The position numbers were made by a program, and so were the translations under genes. The notes under the pieces are model-generated. The model was not told where the DNA came from. It did not search any database and saw nothing but the letters and a program-made list of their open reading frames with translations. From Pseudoclavibacter sp. AY1H1 (GTDB lineage Bacteria > Actinomycetota > Actinomycetes > Actinomycetales > Microbacteriaceae), in contig NZ_PSXX01000003.1 in assembly GCF_002931055.1 (NCBI RefSeq), positions 62,001-126,000 on the forward strand: a stretch of 64,000 nucleotides of DNA. The letters are read 5' to 3'. Shown here in pieces: positions 16,495-26,558 of the stretch (position 1 is its first letter; every line of letters begins with the position of its first letter).

Positions 16495-18017
16495 GCTGGC
16501 ACCTTCTCGTTCTTGCGGTCGTGAGCTTCGATGCGGATGCGCTGGTCGCCGAGCACACGCACGAGCTGCTCGTCGTGAGTCACGGAGACCAGCGAGTGCC
16601 CCTCGGAGACGAGGCGAGACATGATCGTGACGAGCTCCGTCCAGGTCCTGCGGTCCTGCCCGAAGGTGGGCTCGTCGAAGATGAGCACCCGAGGCGCCGT
16701 CGCGAGCACCGTCGCGACGGACAGGCGACGCTGCTCACCGCCGGAGAGCGTGAAGGGGTGCGCTTCCGCGAGGTGCGAGAGGCGCAGCGCCGCGAGCAGC
16801 TCGTCGACGCGTTCGCTCGTCTCGCGTCTGCCGCGCCCCACCGCATCCGGTCCCACCTCGAGCTCGCGCCGCACCGTGCCCGCGACGAACTGGTGCTCGG
16901 GCTGCTGGAAGACCGTGCCGATCCTCGTCAGCAGCTGACGGGAACGCCAGGCAGACGGATGCGGGCCGACCGGGCCCGCCGCGCGGAACCTGTCGAGCGC
17001 CCAGCCACCCCGTCGACGGCCAGCGTCTTGGCCAGCTTCACGCAGGGCACTGCTCGCACGCACGTCGCCCGCGACCGGCTTGAGCAGGCCAGCAAGCGTC
17101 AGCGCCAGCGTCGTCTTGCCCGCGCCGTTGGGCCCGAGCACCACCGTCGACTCCCCCGCCCGCAGCGTCGCGCCGAACTGCGTGTGCAGCGGATGGTCGG
17201 CACGCCCGAACCCGAGGCCGTCGGCGACGAGCAGGTCCTCCCCCGGGGCACGCTCGCCCCGGGGAACCGAGGGTTCGTGGCCGCCTATCCACACACCCGC
17301 CGCGAGGAGCGACTCCCGCTGCTCCTCCAGGATCACGTCAGGGGCACCGTCTGCGAGCAGGTGCTGCTCGGTGCCGAGTACGACGACCCGGTCGACGCTC
17401 GAACGCCACACATCCACCCGATGCTCGATGACGATGAGCGTCGCGCCGGTGACCTCCGCGGCACGCACAACCGCCTCGCGAACCTCCTCGACACCGGCCG
17501 GGTCGAGGTTCGCGGTCGGCTCGTCGAGCAGGATGAGGTTCGGCCGCATCGCGAGCACGCCCGCGATCGCGAGGCGCTGGCGCTCACCGCCGGACAGCTG
17601 CGCGGTCGAGCGGTCGAGCGGCATCCGCAGCCCGACGGCGTCGAGCGCCTCGCGCACCCGAACCCAGGTCTCGGCGCGCGGCACACCGAGGTTCTCGCAG
17701 CCGAACGCGACGTCGTCGCCGATTCGGGCGAGCACCGTGTTCGCCTGCGGATCCTGCAGGACCAGCCCCACCGCGCCGCGCGCATCCGTCGGATGCCTGC
17801 CGTCGACCAGCAGCGAGCCCAGCTCCTGGCCATCGTCCTCGTGGTCGCCGAGCACCCCGGCAAGAGCCGCCAGGAGCGTGGACTTGCCCGCCCCCGACGG
17901 CCCGAGCAGCAGCACGGCCTCTCCGGGCTCGATCGTCAGGTCGAGCTGGCTGACCGCCAGCTTCGCCCGATCGGCGTGGCGCCAGCCCCACCCCCTCGCC
18001 TCGACTCTCGCGCCCAC
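16491..18017 (-). CDS. ykoD: ECF transporter ATPase, two fused ABC domains (YkoD type)
   Basis: 508 residues holding both ATPase domains of an ECF importer. Domain 1 (about 1-240) has GPSGAGKST, LSGGERQR and LLDEPTANLD; domain 2 (about 270-508) has GPNGAGKTT, LSGGEQRR and IFDEPTFGQD. Both sites look complete. The GTG start is 5 nt after the ykoE stop on the same strand. ATP hydrolysis powers uptake of the vitamin bound by the S component. Confidence 0.92.
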   Translation of the reverse strand: MGARVEARGWGWRHADRAKLAVSQLDLTIEPGEAVLLLGPSGAGKSTLLAALAGVLGDHEDDGQELGSLLVDGRHPTDARGAVGLVLQDPQANTVLARIGDDVAFGCENLGVPRAETWVRVREALDAVGLRMPLDRSTAQLSGGERQRLAIAGVLAMRPNLILLDEPTANLDPAGVEEVREAVVRAAEVTGATLIVIEHRVDVWRSSVDRVVVLGTEQHLLADGAPDVILEEQRESLLAAGVWIGGHEPSVPRGERAPGEDLLVADGLGFGRADHPLHTQFGATLRAGESTVVLGPNGAGKTTLALTLAGLLKPVAGDVRASSALREAGQDAGRRRGGWALDRFRAAGPVGPHPSAWRSRQLLTRIGTVFQQPEHQFVAGTVRRELEVGPDAVGRGRRETSERVDELLAALRLSHLAEAHPFTLSGGEQRRLSVATVLATAPRVLIFDEPTFGQDRRTWTELVTIMSRLVSEGHSLVSVTHDEQLVRVLGDQRIRIEAHDRKNEKVPA

Positions 18018-18022
18018 GACCG

Positions 18023-18676
18023 CTAGCCGATTCGCTTCGCGCTTCTGCCCGCCGCGAAGCGGTTTAGCGCGCCGGTCGCGGCGAGTGCTCGCGTGAGCAG
18101 CCAGCCGACGACTCCCGCCAGCACCGCACCCGAGACCACGACAGCGACCAGGTAGATCGTCAGGAATTCAGGGCCCTTCTCGATGTTCGCGCTGAGGAAC
18201 AGCTCGAGCACCCACGCGGCGACGGCAGCACCAGCGCCCGCGAGCATCGCGACGCTCAGACCGAAGCGCTTGTAGAGGAAGAGCGCGAAGATGAGCTCAG
18301 CACCGAGGCCCTGCGCGATACCCGAGTAGACGGTCTCGATCGACCACTGGCTGCCGAGCAGCATGGAGACGCACGCCGCGAGCACCTCGACGAAGAGCGC
18401 AGCCCCCGGCTTGCGGATGATGAGCCCGCCCAGCACGCCGCCGAGCAGCCAGATGCCGACCGCGATGCCACCGAAGCCCGGCGTCAATGCGTCCATCGTC
18501 GTGAACCACAGGTAGCCGACGCTGTTCCAGAAGACGAAGATGAGGCCCGTCGCGACACCGAGAACGGCCGCCGTGACGATGTCGATGACCCGCCAGCGGA
18601 AGCGGCTCTTCGGCGCCTTCGCCTGAGCCGGAACCTGCGCTGCCGCAGTCGGAGATGGAGTCGGGGAAGTTGTCAT
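18023..18676 (-). CDS. ykoE: ECF transporter S component, YkoE family (thiamine/HMP uptake)
   Basis: 217 residues: a Pro/Ala-rich cytoplasmic N-terminus of about 25 residues and then five to six membrane segments typical of ECF S proteins (RVIDIVTAAVLGVATGLIFVFWN, GGIAVGIWLLGGVLGGLI). YkoE proteins bind thiamine or its hydroxymethylpyrimidine precursor. The assignment rests on fold, operon order E-D-C and the TPP riboswitch upstream. The SD (AAAGGG) before the ATG lies in one arm of a hairpin, so translation is probably switched. Confidence 0.9.
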   Translation of the reverse strand: MTTSPTPSPTAAAQVPAQAKAPKSRFRWRVIDIVTAAVLGVATGLIFVFWNSVGYLWFTTMDALTPGFGGIAVGIWLLGGVLGGLIIRKPGAALFVEVLAACVSMLLGSQWSIETVYSGIAQGLGAELIFALFLYKRFGLSVAMLAGAGAAVAAWVLELFLSANIEKGPEFLTIYLVAVVVSGAVLAGVVGWLLTRALAATGALNRFAAGRSAKRIG

Positions 18677-18681
18677 GCTGT

Positions 18682-18705
18682 GTGCCCTTTCGAGTGAAAG
18701 TGCAC
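18682..18705 (-). promoter_or_regulatory. SD-sequestering hairpin of ykoE
   Basis: On the minus strand, arms GTGCACTTTC and GAAAGGGCAC pair at 9 of 10 positions around ACTC. The second arm contains the ykoE Shine-Dalgarno. It lies between the TPP aptamer and the ATG, so it is a natural translational expression platform. Confidence 0.6.
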
Positions 18706-18744
18706 GGGCGCAGAGCCGTGGGCGACCCTGCTCGGAGATGTGCC

Positions 18745-18838
18745 TCCCTGCGCTGGCATTACCCAGATCAGGTTTGACGGTCGAAGGCTTGAGCCTTCCT
18801 CTCAGCCCGGACTACCGGACTCCCGTGAACACCCCCGA
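18745..18838 (-). promoter_or_regulatory. TPP (THI-box) riboswitch aptamer
   Basis: The minus strand shows the conserved CTGAGA element after a GTCCGG arm, a variable hairpin (AAGGCTcAAGCCTT) and the second conserved block ACCTGATCTGGGTAAT then GCCAGCGCAGGGA. This is the classic thiamine pyrophosphate aptamer; high TPP should shut off ykoEDC and the kinase. Confidence 0.95.
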
Positions 18839-18844
18839 GTATAG
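18839..18844 (-). promoter_or_regulatory. -10 box of the riboswitch operon
   Basis: TATACT on the minus strand, directly before the aptamer, so transcription would begin at or near its first bases. No good -35 is visible at 16-18 nt. Confidence 0.6.
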
Positions 18845-18861
18845 GCCGTACCGCGCCTGAG

Positions 18862-19194
18862 CTACTTCTTGAGCGCCTTGATGAGACGCGGGAGCGCGTG
18901 CCCGACCGTCCACACCAGCGGAATCGACACGACGAGCAGCGTGATGATGTTCGGCCGGAAGCTCGTGCCGAACTCGTCATCCACGTACGCGCCGACCGGC
19001 ACGGCCATCCCGCCGCCACCGCCGCCTGACGAGTTCTCCTGACCCTCCTCAGTGCTCTCACCACCGCCGTAGCCGTACGAGACGAGAGCGACCGGAAGGA
19101 TCGTGGACTTGCCGAGTTCCACCTTCTCGCCGTAGGCGAGGGTGACGCCGAGCTTCTTGACCGAGTCCGTGAGGTTCTGTGTGAGGTTCGTCAT
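18862..19194 (-). CDS. GerW/YtfJ-like protein
   Basis: 110 residues. The core LGVTLAYGEKVELGKSTILPVALVSYGYGGG followed by a Gly-rich loop and MAVPVGAYVDDE resembles GerW (YtfJ) family proteins, which were first known from Bacillus spores but are widespread in non-sporing actinobacteria; the function there is unknown. One C-terminal hydrophobic segment (about 80-100) and a basic tail suggest membrane anchoring. I choose the ATG at 19194 because TACGCT ends 6 nt before it; a longer frame to 19269 is less likely. Confidence 0.75.
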   Translation of the reverse strand: MTNLTQNLTDSVKKLGVTLAYGEKVELGKSTILPVALVSYGYGGGESTEEGQENSSGGGGGGMAVPVGAYVDDEFGTSFRPNIITLLVVSIPLVWTVGHALPRLIKALKK

Positions 19195-19333
19195 GCGGCC
19201 AGCGTAGGTCGTCGACATGCCTGCCAACCAGGAGAAGTCCTGTGTGCTTGCGGGCGAGAGCGCTCCCACCCTTTGGTAGCTTTAGTGCCTGCATCCACAC
19301 GCGATGTTCTTCGATGAAGCAATAGGAGCGTGC

Positions 19334-21529
19334 ATGAAAACGTGGCCCGGAAATGCCTACCCCCTCGGAGCGACGTTCGATGGAAGTGGCACCAACTTCG
19401 CGATCTTCAGCGAGGCCGCCCACAAGGTCGAGCTGTGCCTCTTCGATGACGACGGCAACGAGGAGCGGGTGAGGCTCTACGAGCAGGATGCGCACGTCTG
19501 GCATGCCTACCTCCCTCACGTGCAACCCGGCCAGCAGTACGGCTACCGGATGCACGGCGACTACGACCCGATCAACGGAAGCCGCTGCAACCCGGCGAAG
19601 CTCCTCCTCGATCCGTACGCGAAGGCGACGACGGGCGAGATCGACTGGGACCAGTCGCTCTTCAGCTACAACTTCGGCGACCCCGACTCGTTCAACGATC
19701 TCGACTCAGCGCCCCACATGATGAAGGGCGTTGTCATCAACCCCTACTTCGACTGGGCTGGCGACCGGAAGCCCGGCATCCCCTACAACGAGTCCCTCAT
19801 CTACGAGGCGCACGTCAAGGGGCTCACCGAGCTGCACCCGGATGTGCCCGAGGAGATCCGCGGCACGTACGCCGGCATCGCGCACCCCGCGATCGTCGAG
19901 CACCTCAAGCGGCTCGGCGTCACCGCCATCGAGCTCATGCCCGTGCACCAGTTCGTGCAGGACAGCACCCTCATCGAGAAGGGACTCCGCAACTACTGGG
20001 GGTACAACACCATCTCGTTCCTCGCCCCGCACGCCGACTACGCCTCCCAGGGCACGGCAGGCCAGCAGGTGCAGGAGTTCAAGTCGATGGTGCGCACCCT
20101 GCACGCCAACAACATCGAGGTCATCCTCGACGTCGTCTACAACCACACGGCAGAAGGCAACCACCTCGGCCCGACCCTCAGCTTCCGCGGCATCGACAAC
20201 GCCGCCTACTACCGGCTCGAGGACGACGACAAGCGCTACTACACCGACTACACGGGCACCGGCAACTCGCTCAACATGCGCCACCCGCACTCGCTGCAGC
20301 TCATCATGGACTCGCTGCGCTACTGGGTCACCGAGATGCACGTCGACGGCTTCCGCTTCGACCTCGCCTCCACCCTCGCGCGCGAGCTGCACGACGTCGA
20401 CAAGCTGTCCACGTTCTTCGACCTCGTGCAGCAGGACCCGGTGGTCTCGCAGGTGAAGCTCATCGCCGAGCCGTGGGACGTCGGCCCCGGCGGCTACCAG
20501 GTCGGCAACTTCCCACCGCAGTGGACAGAGTGGAACGGCAAGTACCGCGACACCGTGCGCGACTTCTGGCGAGGCGAGCCATCGACCCTCGGCGAATTCG
20601 CGAGCCGCATCACCGGCTCCGCCGACCTGTACGAGCACTCCGGACGCCGCCCCTTCGCCTCCATCAACTTCGTCACGGCCCACGACGGCTTCACGCTGAG
20701 AGACCTCGTCTCCTACAACGAGAAGCACAACGACGCCAACGGCGAGAACGGGAACGACGGCGAGAGTCACAACCGCTCCTACAACCTCGGCGTCGAAGGC
20801 CCCACCGACGACCCCGAGATCAACGCCATGCGGGCCCGCCAGCAGCGCAACATCATCGCGACGATGCTGCTCAGCCAGGGCGTGCCCATGCTCCTCCACG
20901 GCGACGAGCTGGGGCGCACCCAGAACGGCAACAACAACACCTACGCGCAGGACAGCGAGATCAGCTGGGTCCACTGGGAGAACGCAGACGAGCCGCTCGT
21001 CGAGTTCACGCGGGCCGTCGCGCAGCTGCGCGCCGACCACCCGACGTTCCGTCGACGCCGCTTCTTCAACGGCCGCGTCGAGGAGCGCGCCGAGGGATCC
21101 GCGCTGCCCGACATCGTGTGGCTCTCGACCGACGGCACGCAGATGGCATCCGAAGACTGGAACGCCGAGTTCGTGAAGTCGATGGGCATGTTCCTCAACG
21201 GCAACGCCATCGCCGGACGCGACGAGCGGGGCGAGGAGATCACCGATGTGAGCTTCATGGTCTACTTCAACGCCAGCGAGACGGTCGTCGAGGCGACCAT
21301 CCCCAGCGTCGAGATCACCTCCCACTGGGACATCGTCATCGACACCTCCGGCATGCACACCGACCTCGAGGCCGTCGAGCCGGGAGCAACCATCCCACTC
21401 GAGCCGCGCTCGCTCGTCGTGCTGCGCGAAGCCGAGCTCAAGGAGAAGCCAGACCATTCGGTCGCCGCCTCCGTCGCCGCGATGACCACCCCCATCCCCA
21501 TCATCACGCGGCCGCCCCTCGGCAGCTGA
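19334..21529 (+). CDS. glgX: Glycogen debranching enzyme GlgX/TreX (GH13), copy 1
   Basis: 731 residues. An N-terminal CBM48-like domain (about 1-150: PLGATFDGSGTNFAIFSEAA) precedes a GH13 barrel. Catalytic residues are the nucleophile Asp343 (DGFRFDLAST), the acid Glu379 (IAEPWDVGPGG) and Asp451 (VTAHDGFTLRDLV), close to E. coli GlgX numbering. It cuts alpha-1,6 branches of glycogen. AGGAG lies 6 nt before the ATG; TAGCTT at 19277-19282 is a possible -10. It heads a glgX-treY-treZ cluster, so it probably supplies linear chains for trehalose production (TreX role). Confidence 0.95.
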   Translation: MKTWPGNAYPLGATFDGSGTNFAIFSEAAHKVELCLFDDDGNEERVRLYEQDAHVWHAYLPHVQPGQQYGYRMHGDYDPINGSRCNPAKLLLDPYAKATTGEIDWDQSLFSYNFGDPDSFNDLDSAPHMMKGVVINPYFDWAGDRKPGIPYNESLIYEAHVKGLTELHPDVPEEIRGTYAGIAHPAIVEHLKRLGVTAIELMPVHQFVQDSTLIEKGLRNYWGYNTISFLAPHADYASQGTAGQQVQEFKSMVRTLHANNIEVILDVVYNHTAEGNHLGPTLSFRGIDNAAYYRLEDDDKRYYTDYTGTGNSLNMRHPHSLQLIMDSLRYWVTEMHVDGFRFDLASTLARELHDVDKLSTFFDLVQQDPVVSQVKLIAEPWDVGPGGYQVGNFPPQWTEWNGKYRDTVRDFWRGEPSTLGEFASRITGSADLYEHSGRRPFASINFVTAHDGFTLRDLVSYNEKHNDANGENGNDGESHNRSYNLGVEGPTDDPEINAMRARQQRNIIATMLLSQGVPMLLHGDELGRTQNGNNNTYAQDSEISWVHWENADEPLVEFTRAVAQLRADHPTFRRRRFFNGRVEERAEGSALPDIVWLSTDGTQMASEDWNAEFVKSMGMFLNGNAIAGRDERGEEITDVSFMVYFNASETVVEATIPSVEITSHWDIVIDTSGMHTDLEAVEPGATIPLEPRSLVVLREAELKEKPDHSVAASVAAMTTPIPIITRPPLGS

Positions 21530-21572
21530 CCCCGCCAGAGCCATCTCAGAAGCACCTCGCGCCACGGAGACC

Positions 21573-23900
21573 ATGATGCGCATCCCATCCAGCACGTACC
21601 GATTCCAACTGACGTCGGAGTTCGACCTCGACGCCGCGACCGAGCAGCTGCCCTACCTGGAGCGGCTCGGCGTGGGATGGGTGTACCTCTCGCCCATCCT
21701 CCAGGCGACCCCAGGCAGCACGCACGGCTACGACGTCGTCGACCCCTCGAGGGTCGACGACGAACGTGGCGGGCGCGAGGGGCTCGAGCGGTTCTCCGCG
21801 AAGGCCCGCGAGCTGGGCCTCGGCGTGCTCGTCGACATCGTCCCGAACCACATGGGAGTCGGCACACCACGCGACAACCCGTGGTGGTGGGATGTGCTCG
21901 AGCACGGCCAGCAGGCCGCGCACGCCGAGTCCTTCGACATCGACTGGGAGGCGGGCGGCGGCAAGCTCCTCATCCCCACCGTCGGCGACGACGACATGCC
22001 CAGGGAGCGGGGCGACGCGATCGGCAACGTGACCGTCGACACCGAGGCCGGCGTGCTGCGCTACCACTCCACCGAGTACCCGCTCGCGGAAGGCTCGGCA
22101 CCCGAAGGCGCATCGGTGCGGGAAGTGCTCGACAACCAGCACTACCAGCTCATCCACTGGCGCCAAGGCGACAGTCGCCTCAACTACCGCCGCTTCTTCA
22201 CCATCACCTCGCTCGCGGGCATCCGCGTCGAAGACGAGCACGTGTTCGAGGAAGCCCACTCGGAGATCCTCGACTGGATGCGGCACCGCCTCGTCGACGG
22301 GCTCCGGATCGACCACCCGGACGGACTCCGCGACCCGGGCGGCTACCTGCGCCATCTCGCCGACCGAACGCGCGGAGCGTACGTGCTCGTCGAGAAGATC
22401 CTCGAGGGCGACGAGGCGCTGCCCGCCGACTGGCGCACGGCAGGGACGACCGGCTACGACGCGCTCGGCCAGATCGACCGGGTGCTCGTCGACGCCGACG
22501 CCGAGGAGCCGCTCGACGAGCTCGCGGCGGGAGCAGACGGCGACCCGGTCGACTGGGAGCAGCTCATCCACGAGGCGAAGCGCGCCGTGGCCGACGTGTC
22601 ACTGAACGCCGAGATCCGCCGCATCGCGCGAGAACTGCGCGCGACGGGCCTCGAGGACGACCTCATCGAGGACTCCGTCGCCGAGATCGCCGCCCACTTC
22701 AGCGTGTACCGCAGCTACCTTCCGACGGGCGCGAACCACCTCGCCGATGCGGCCAAGGCCGCCACCGAGCAGCGACCGGATCTCGCGGCGTCGATCGCCC
22801 GCATCCTGCCGTTCCTCGAGGCGCCAGAAGCCGAGGCCGCGCTGCGCCTGCAGCAGACCACCGGCATGATCATGGCGAAGGCCGTCGAAGACCGCTCGTT
22901 CTACCGCTACGCACGCCTCACCTCCCTCAACGAGGTCGGCGGCGACCCGAACGTCTTCTCCATCACCCCGGAGCGGTTCCACGAGCTCCAGACGGCACGC
23001 GCCCGTGACTGGCCAGACGCCATGACCACGCTGTCGACCCACGACACGAAGCGCGGCGAGGACACCCGCGCACGCATCACCGCCCTCAGCGAGGTCCCCG
23101 AGTTCTGGGCGGAGAGCGTCGCCGAGCTCCAGAACGTGGCCCCCATCGACGACAACGCGTTCGCGCAGCTCACCTGGCAGGCCATCGTCGGCGCTTGGCC
23201 CGCATCCCGCGAGCGCCTCACCGACTACCTCGAGAAGGCCGCGCGCGAGGCCGACCTGCACACGAGCTGGACCAACCCGGACGAGACGTTCGAGGGGCAG
23301 CTGCACGCGGCCGTCGACGCCGTCTTCGACAACCCCGTCGCGTCGAACGTCGTCCAGAACGTCGTCGCCGAGACGCAGGAGGCGGGCTGGTCGAACTCGC
23401 TGACCGCGAAGATCGTGCAGCTCACGATGCCGGGCATCCCCGACGTCTACCAGGGCACGGAGCTGTGGACGCGCACCCTCGTCGACCCAGACAACCGGCA
23501 GAGCGTCGACTACTCGTCGCGCACTGCGGCGCTCGACGCGATCCTGCACGGAGCGGTCCCCGCGATCGACGACTCCGGTGCCGCGAAGCTGCTCGTGACC
23601 GCGGCCTGCCTGCGCCTGCGCCGCAGCCGACCGGAGCTCTTCACCGAGTACGAGGGCATCACCGCCGACGGGCCGGCGGCAGAGCACGCACTCGCGTTCT
23701 CGCGGGGCGGTGCCATCACGATCGGCACGCGTCTCCCCATCGGCCTCGAGCAGGGCGGCGGATGGATCGGCACGACCATCCCCCTCCCCGAGGGCGAGTG
23801 GATCGACCAGCTCACCGCAGCCGTCTTCACCGGCGGCAAGGACGTCCCGCTCGCCGCGCTCCTGCAGCAGTACCCCGTGGCGCTGCTCGCCAGGTCCTAG
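21573..23900 (+). CDS. treY: Maltooligosyl trehalose synthase
   Basis: 775 residues, GH13. It converts the reducing-end alpha-1,4 bond of malto-oligosaccharides to an alpha,alpha-1,1 bond. The N-terminus [50 protein letters not shown] (nucleophile region) and [15 protein letters not shown] are characteristic of TreY. GGAG lies 3 nt before the first of two adjacent ATGs (21573, 21576); the second has the better spacing. It is 43 nt after glgX and 49 nt before treZ, so the three are probably one operon. Confidence 0.95.
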   Translation: MMRIPSSTYRFQLTSEFDLDAATEQLPYLERLGVGWVYLSPILQATPGSTHGYDVVDPSRVDDERGGREGLERFSAKARELGLGVLVDIVPNHMGVGTPRDNPWWWDVLEHGQQAAHAESFDIDWEAGGGKLLIPTVGDDDMPRERGDAIGNVTVDTEAGVLRYHSTEYPLAEGSAPEGASVREVLDNQHYQLIHWRQGDSRLNYRRFFTITSLAGIRVEDEHVFEEAHSEILDWMRHRLVDGLRIDHPDGLRDPGGYLRHLADRTRGAYVLVEKILEGDEALPADWRTAGTTGYDALGQIDRVLVDADAEEPLDELAAGADGDPVDWEQLIHEAKRAVADVSLNAEIRRIARELRATGLEDDLIEDSVAEIAAHFSVYRSYLPTGANHLADAAKAATEQRPDLAASIARILPFLEAPEAEAALRLQQTTGMIMAKAVEDRSFYRYARLTSLNEVGGDPNVFSITPERFHELQTARARDWPDAMTTLSTHDTKRGEDTRARITALSEVPEFWAESVAELQNVAPIDDNAFAQLTWQAIVGAWPASRERLTDYLEKAAREADLHTSWTNPDETFEGQLHAAVDAVFDNPVASNVVQNVVAETQEAGWSNSLTAKIVQLTMPGIPDVYQGTELWTRTLVDPDNRQSVDYSSRTAALDAILHGAVPAIDDSGAAKLLVTAACLRLRRSRPELFTEYEGITADGPAAEHALAFSRGGAITIGTRLPIGLEQGGGWIGTTIPLPEGEWIDQLTAAVFTGGKDVPLAALLQQYPVALLARS

Positions 23901-23949
23901 CCGGCACCCGCATCCACACCACCTCGCTTCCCACCAAGGAGTTTTCCCC

Positions 23950-25740
23950 GTGCGCGATTCCCGCTTCGATGTCTGGGCACCACACGCCGAGACGCTGACC
24001 CTGCACCTCGACGGCACCGAGCTGCCGATGCGGCGCGCCGACGGCGACTGGTGGGTACCGGACACGGCGCTCGAGCTCGACGAGGACACCCACGACTACG
24101 GCTACCTCGTCGACGGCGACACGACCCCCATCCCGGACCCCCGCTCGCGGTGGCAGCCGGACGGCGTGCACGGCCTCTCGCGCACCTTCGACGCCGACCG
24201 GCACCCGTGGGTGGACGGCGACTGGACCGGCCGCCCGCTCGCGGGGTCCGTCATCATCGAGGTGCACATCGGCACCTTCACCCCCGAGGGCACGCTCGAC
24301 TCGGCGATCGACCGCCTGGACCACCTGCAGGAGCTCGGCGTCGACTTCGTCGAGGTCATGCCCGTCAACGCGTTCAGCGGCACCCACGGCTGGGGCTACG
24401 ACGGCGTCGACTGGTTCGCCGTCCATGAGGGCTACGGCGGACCGGCCGCCTACCAGCGCTTCGTCGAGGCCTGCCACGAGCGTGGCATCGGCGTCATCCA
24501 GGACGTCGTCTACAACCACCTCGGCCCCTCCGGCAACTACCTGGGAAAGTTCGGGCCCTACCTCTCCGATCACCACGCCACGGCGTGGGGCGACACCGTC
24601 AACCTCGACGGGGAGAACTCCGACGAGGTTCGCGCGTTCATCCGCGCCAACGTGGCCATGTGGTTGCGCGACTTCCACGTCGACGGGCTCCGGCTCGACG
24701 CGGTCCACGCCCTCATCGACGACCGCGCCGTGCACATCCTCGAGGAGCTGGCCCGGGACGTCGACGAGCTCGAGGCGCACGTGGGTCGCCCGCTGACCCT
24801 CATCGCCGAGTCCGACCTCAACAACCCACGCCTCATCACGTCGGACGAGGCGGGCGGCTACGGACTCGATGCTCAGTGGTCGGACGACTTCCACCACGCC
24901 GTGCACGTCAACCTGACCGGGGAGACCAGCGGCTACTACGCCGACTTCGAGGGTCTCGATACCCTCGCGAAGGTGCTCGAGAAGGGGTTCTTCCACGACG
25001 GCACGCTGTCGAGCTTCCGAGGTCGCCATCACGGCCGCCCCCTGCCGGCTCACACGCGCACCTGGCGGCTCGTCGTCTCGTCGCAGAATCACGACCAGAT
25101 CGGCAACCGAGCCATCGGCGACCGCCTCACGGCGACGCTCTCCCCCGGCCAGCTGGCCATCGCGGCCACACTCGAGCTGACCTCGCCCTTCACTCCCATG
25201 CTCTTCATGGGCGAGGAGTGGGGCGCCACGACCCCCTTCCAGTTCTTCTCCTCCCACCCGGAGCCGGAGCTGGCGAAGGCGACCACCGAGGGGCGCATCG
25301 GCGAGTTCGCGCGCATGGGCTGGGACGCAGCCGTCGTTCCGAATCCCCAGGACGTCGCGACGTTCGAGCGGTCGAAGCTCGACTGGAGCGAGCTCGAGAA
25401 GCCGGAGCACGCCCAGCTCCTCGAGACCTACCGCGAGCTCATCGCACTCCGCAGGCGGGAGGCGGACATCACGACGCCCTGGATCGATGCGAGCAGCGTC
25501 GAGGCGTCGCAGGAAGACGGCACGCTGGTCATCACGCGAGGCGGTCTTGTCATCGCCGTGAACTTCTCGGCGGACGAGCGGGAGCTGCGAGTCGACCGAG
25601 CCACCGAGGTGCTCTTCTCCACGGATGCACGTGCCACGCTCGGCCAGACCACCGGCACCGTCACGGGCGCACCGGTGGGCGCGTCCGCCGTCCCGCTCCG
25701 CCTTCCGGCTGAGAGCGCCGCCGTCCTCCGCGTCAGCTAG
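23950..25740 (+). CDS. treZ: Maltooligosyl trehalose trehalohydrolase
   Basis: 596 residues, GH13. It releases trehalose from the maltooligosyl trehalose made by TreY. The N-terminal CBM48-like domain ([15 protein letters not shown]) and barrel motifs [41 protein letters not shown] (nucleophile Asp), [10 protein letters not shown] (acid Glu) and [12 protein letters not shown] are typical. The GTG start has AAGGAG about 8 nt upstream; the frame reaching back to 23710 overlaps treY and is not coding. Last gene of the trehalose operon. Confidence 0.95.
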   Translation: MRDSRFDVWAPHAETLTLHLDGTELPMRRADGDWWVPDTALELDEDTHDYGYLVDGDTTPIPDPRSRWQPDGVHGLSRTFDADRHPWVDGDWTGRPLAGSVIIEVHIGTFTPEGTLDSAIDRLDHLQELGVDFVEVMPVNAFSGTHGWGYDGVDWFAVHEGYGGPAAYQRFVEACHERGIGVIQDVVYNHLGPSGNYLGKFGPYLSDHHATAWGDTVNLDGENSDEVRAFIRANVAMWLRDFHVDGLRLDAVHALIDDRAVHILEELARDVDELEAHVGRPLTLIAESDLNNPRLITSDEAGGYGLDAQWSDDFHHAVHVNLTGETSGYYADFEGLDTLAKVLEKGFFHDGTLSSFRGRHHGRPLPAHTRTWRLVVSSQNHDQIGNRAIGDRLTATLSPGQLAIAATLELTSPFTPMLFMGEEWGATTPFQFFSSHPEPELAKATTEGRIGEFARMGWDAAVVPNPQDVATFERSKLDWSELEKPEHAQLLETYRELIALRRREADITTPWIDASSVEASQEDGTLVITRGGLVIAVNFSADERELRVDRATEVLFSTDARATLGQTTGTVTGAPVGASAVPLRLPAESAAVLRVS

Positions 25741-25760
25741 CTTCTGACCGGCTACCCGGA

Positions 25761-25784
25761 GCTGCCGGCGGGAACACCGGCAGC
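25761..25784 (+). terminator. Hairpin after treZ
   Basis: Perfect 8-bp stem GCTGCCGG/CCGGCAGC with an 8-nt loop, 20 nt after the treZ stop; no U-tract, as often in GC-rich actinobacteria. Confidence 0.6.
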
Positions 25785-25786
25785 CC

Positions 25787-25933
25787 GCCCGGGGCGCCGC
25801 AGAGTCGGCGGCGGCCCGCGCTGACCAACATCAGTGCACATTCGGACGCAGCCGACCAGAAACCGGCACAACCGCCAGGATCTGCACTGAAGTTGGACAC
25901 AGTCATCGCGAACCGAGCCCGAAATCGGAGCGC
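25787..25933. repeat. 147-bp direct repeat, copy 1
   Basis: About 147 bp that recur at 25994-26140 without gaps (period 207 bp); the core from 25801 to about 25876 is identical. No convincing gene lies in either copy. With its partner it fills the 463-bp gap between treZ and the DUF2277 gene. Confidence 0.85.
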
Positions 25934-25993
25934 GCGGCCGGGCGGGGCGGACCGGCGCACCGCCGAGACCGGGACCGGGACGCCGCTCCGCGA

Positions 25994-26140
25994 GCCCGGG
26001 GCGGCGCAGAGTCGGCGGCGGCCCGCGCTGACCAACATCAGTGCACATTCGGACGCAGCCGACCAGAAACCGGCACAACCGCCGGAATCTGCACTGAAGT
26101 TGGACACGCGCACCGCGAACCGAGCCCGGAACCGGGGCGG
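25994..26140. repeat. 147-bp direct repeat, copy 2
   Basis: Second copy of the 25787-25933 unit, with scattered substitutions near its ends (for example CCAGGATC versus CCGGAATC). The 60-bp spacer between copies is very GC-rich. Minus-strand reading frames across it repeat the same peptide and look non-coding. Confidence 0.85.
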
Positions 26141-26203
26141 GGAAGACCGGAGCGGGGCGCTGTTCGCCTGTCGCTTGCAGCGCCTCGGCGTACCCTGTCG
26201 CGC

Positions 26204-26530
26204 ATGTGCAGAAACATCACAGAGCTGCGCGGGCTCGAACCAGCCGCGAACGACAACGAGATCGAAGCCGCCGCCCGCCAGTACGTGCGCAAGGTCTCCG
26301 GCATCACGCACCCGACCGCGCGCACGCGCGAGGCCTTCGAGAAGGCGGTCCGCGAGATCGCGCACATCACCGAGCACCTCCTCGAGGACCTCCCGGAACG
26401 GCGCCAGCCGCCGAAGACCGTGCCGCCGTTGCGTCGCCCTGAGGTGCAGGCCCGCATCGCGGCCCGGGAAACAGGCGGCAACCGAGCAAGCAGTGCCACC
26501 ACGACAAGCGGCGCAAAGGCGGCATCCTAG
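26204..26530 (+). CDS. DUF2277 family protein
   Basis: 108 residues. The N-terminus MCRNITELRGLEPAANDNEI and QYVRKVSGITHPT match the DUF2277 signature as I know it; members are small cytoplasmic proteins of unknown role. The C-terminal 30 residues are low in complexity. The ATG lies 7 nt after TACCCT, a weak -10 candidate, with no RBS. It is convergent with dinB, 28 bp apart. Confidence 0.88.
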   Translation: MCRNITELRGLEPAANDNEIEAAARQYVRKVSGITHPTARTREAFEKAVREIAHITEHLLEDLPERRQPPKTVPPLRRPEVQARIAARETGGNRASSATTTSGAKAAS

Positions 26531-26558
26531 GCACGCACACCCGGCCGAGCCCGCTGTC

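Noticed and set aside
18023-18676. Biotin or cobalt ECF S component
   Set aside because: TPP aptamer upstream and E-D-C order with fused ATPases fit the thiamine-type YkoE better.
25741-26203. Insertion sequence or transposon
   Set aside because: No transposase, terminal inverted repeats or target duplication seen around the direct repeats.
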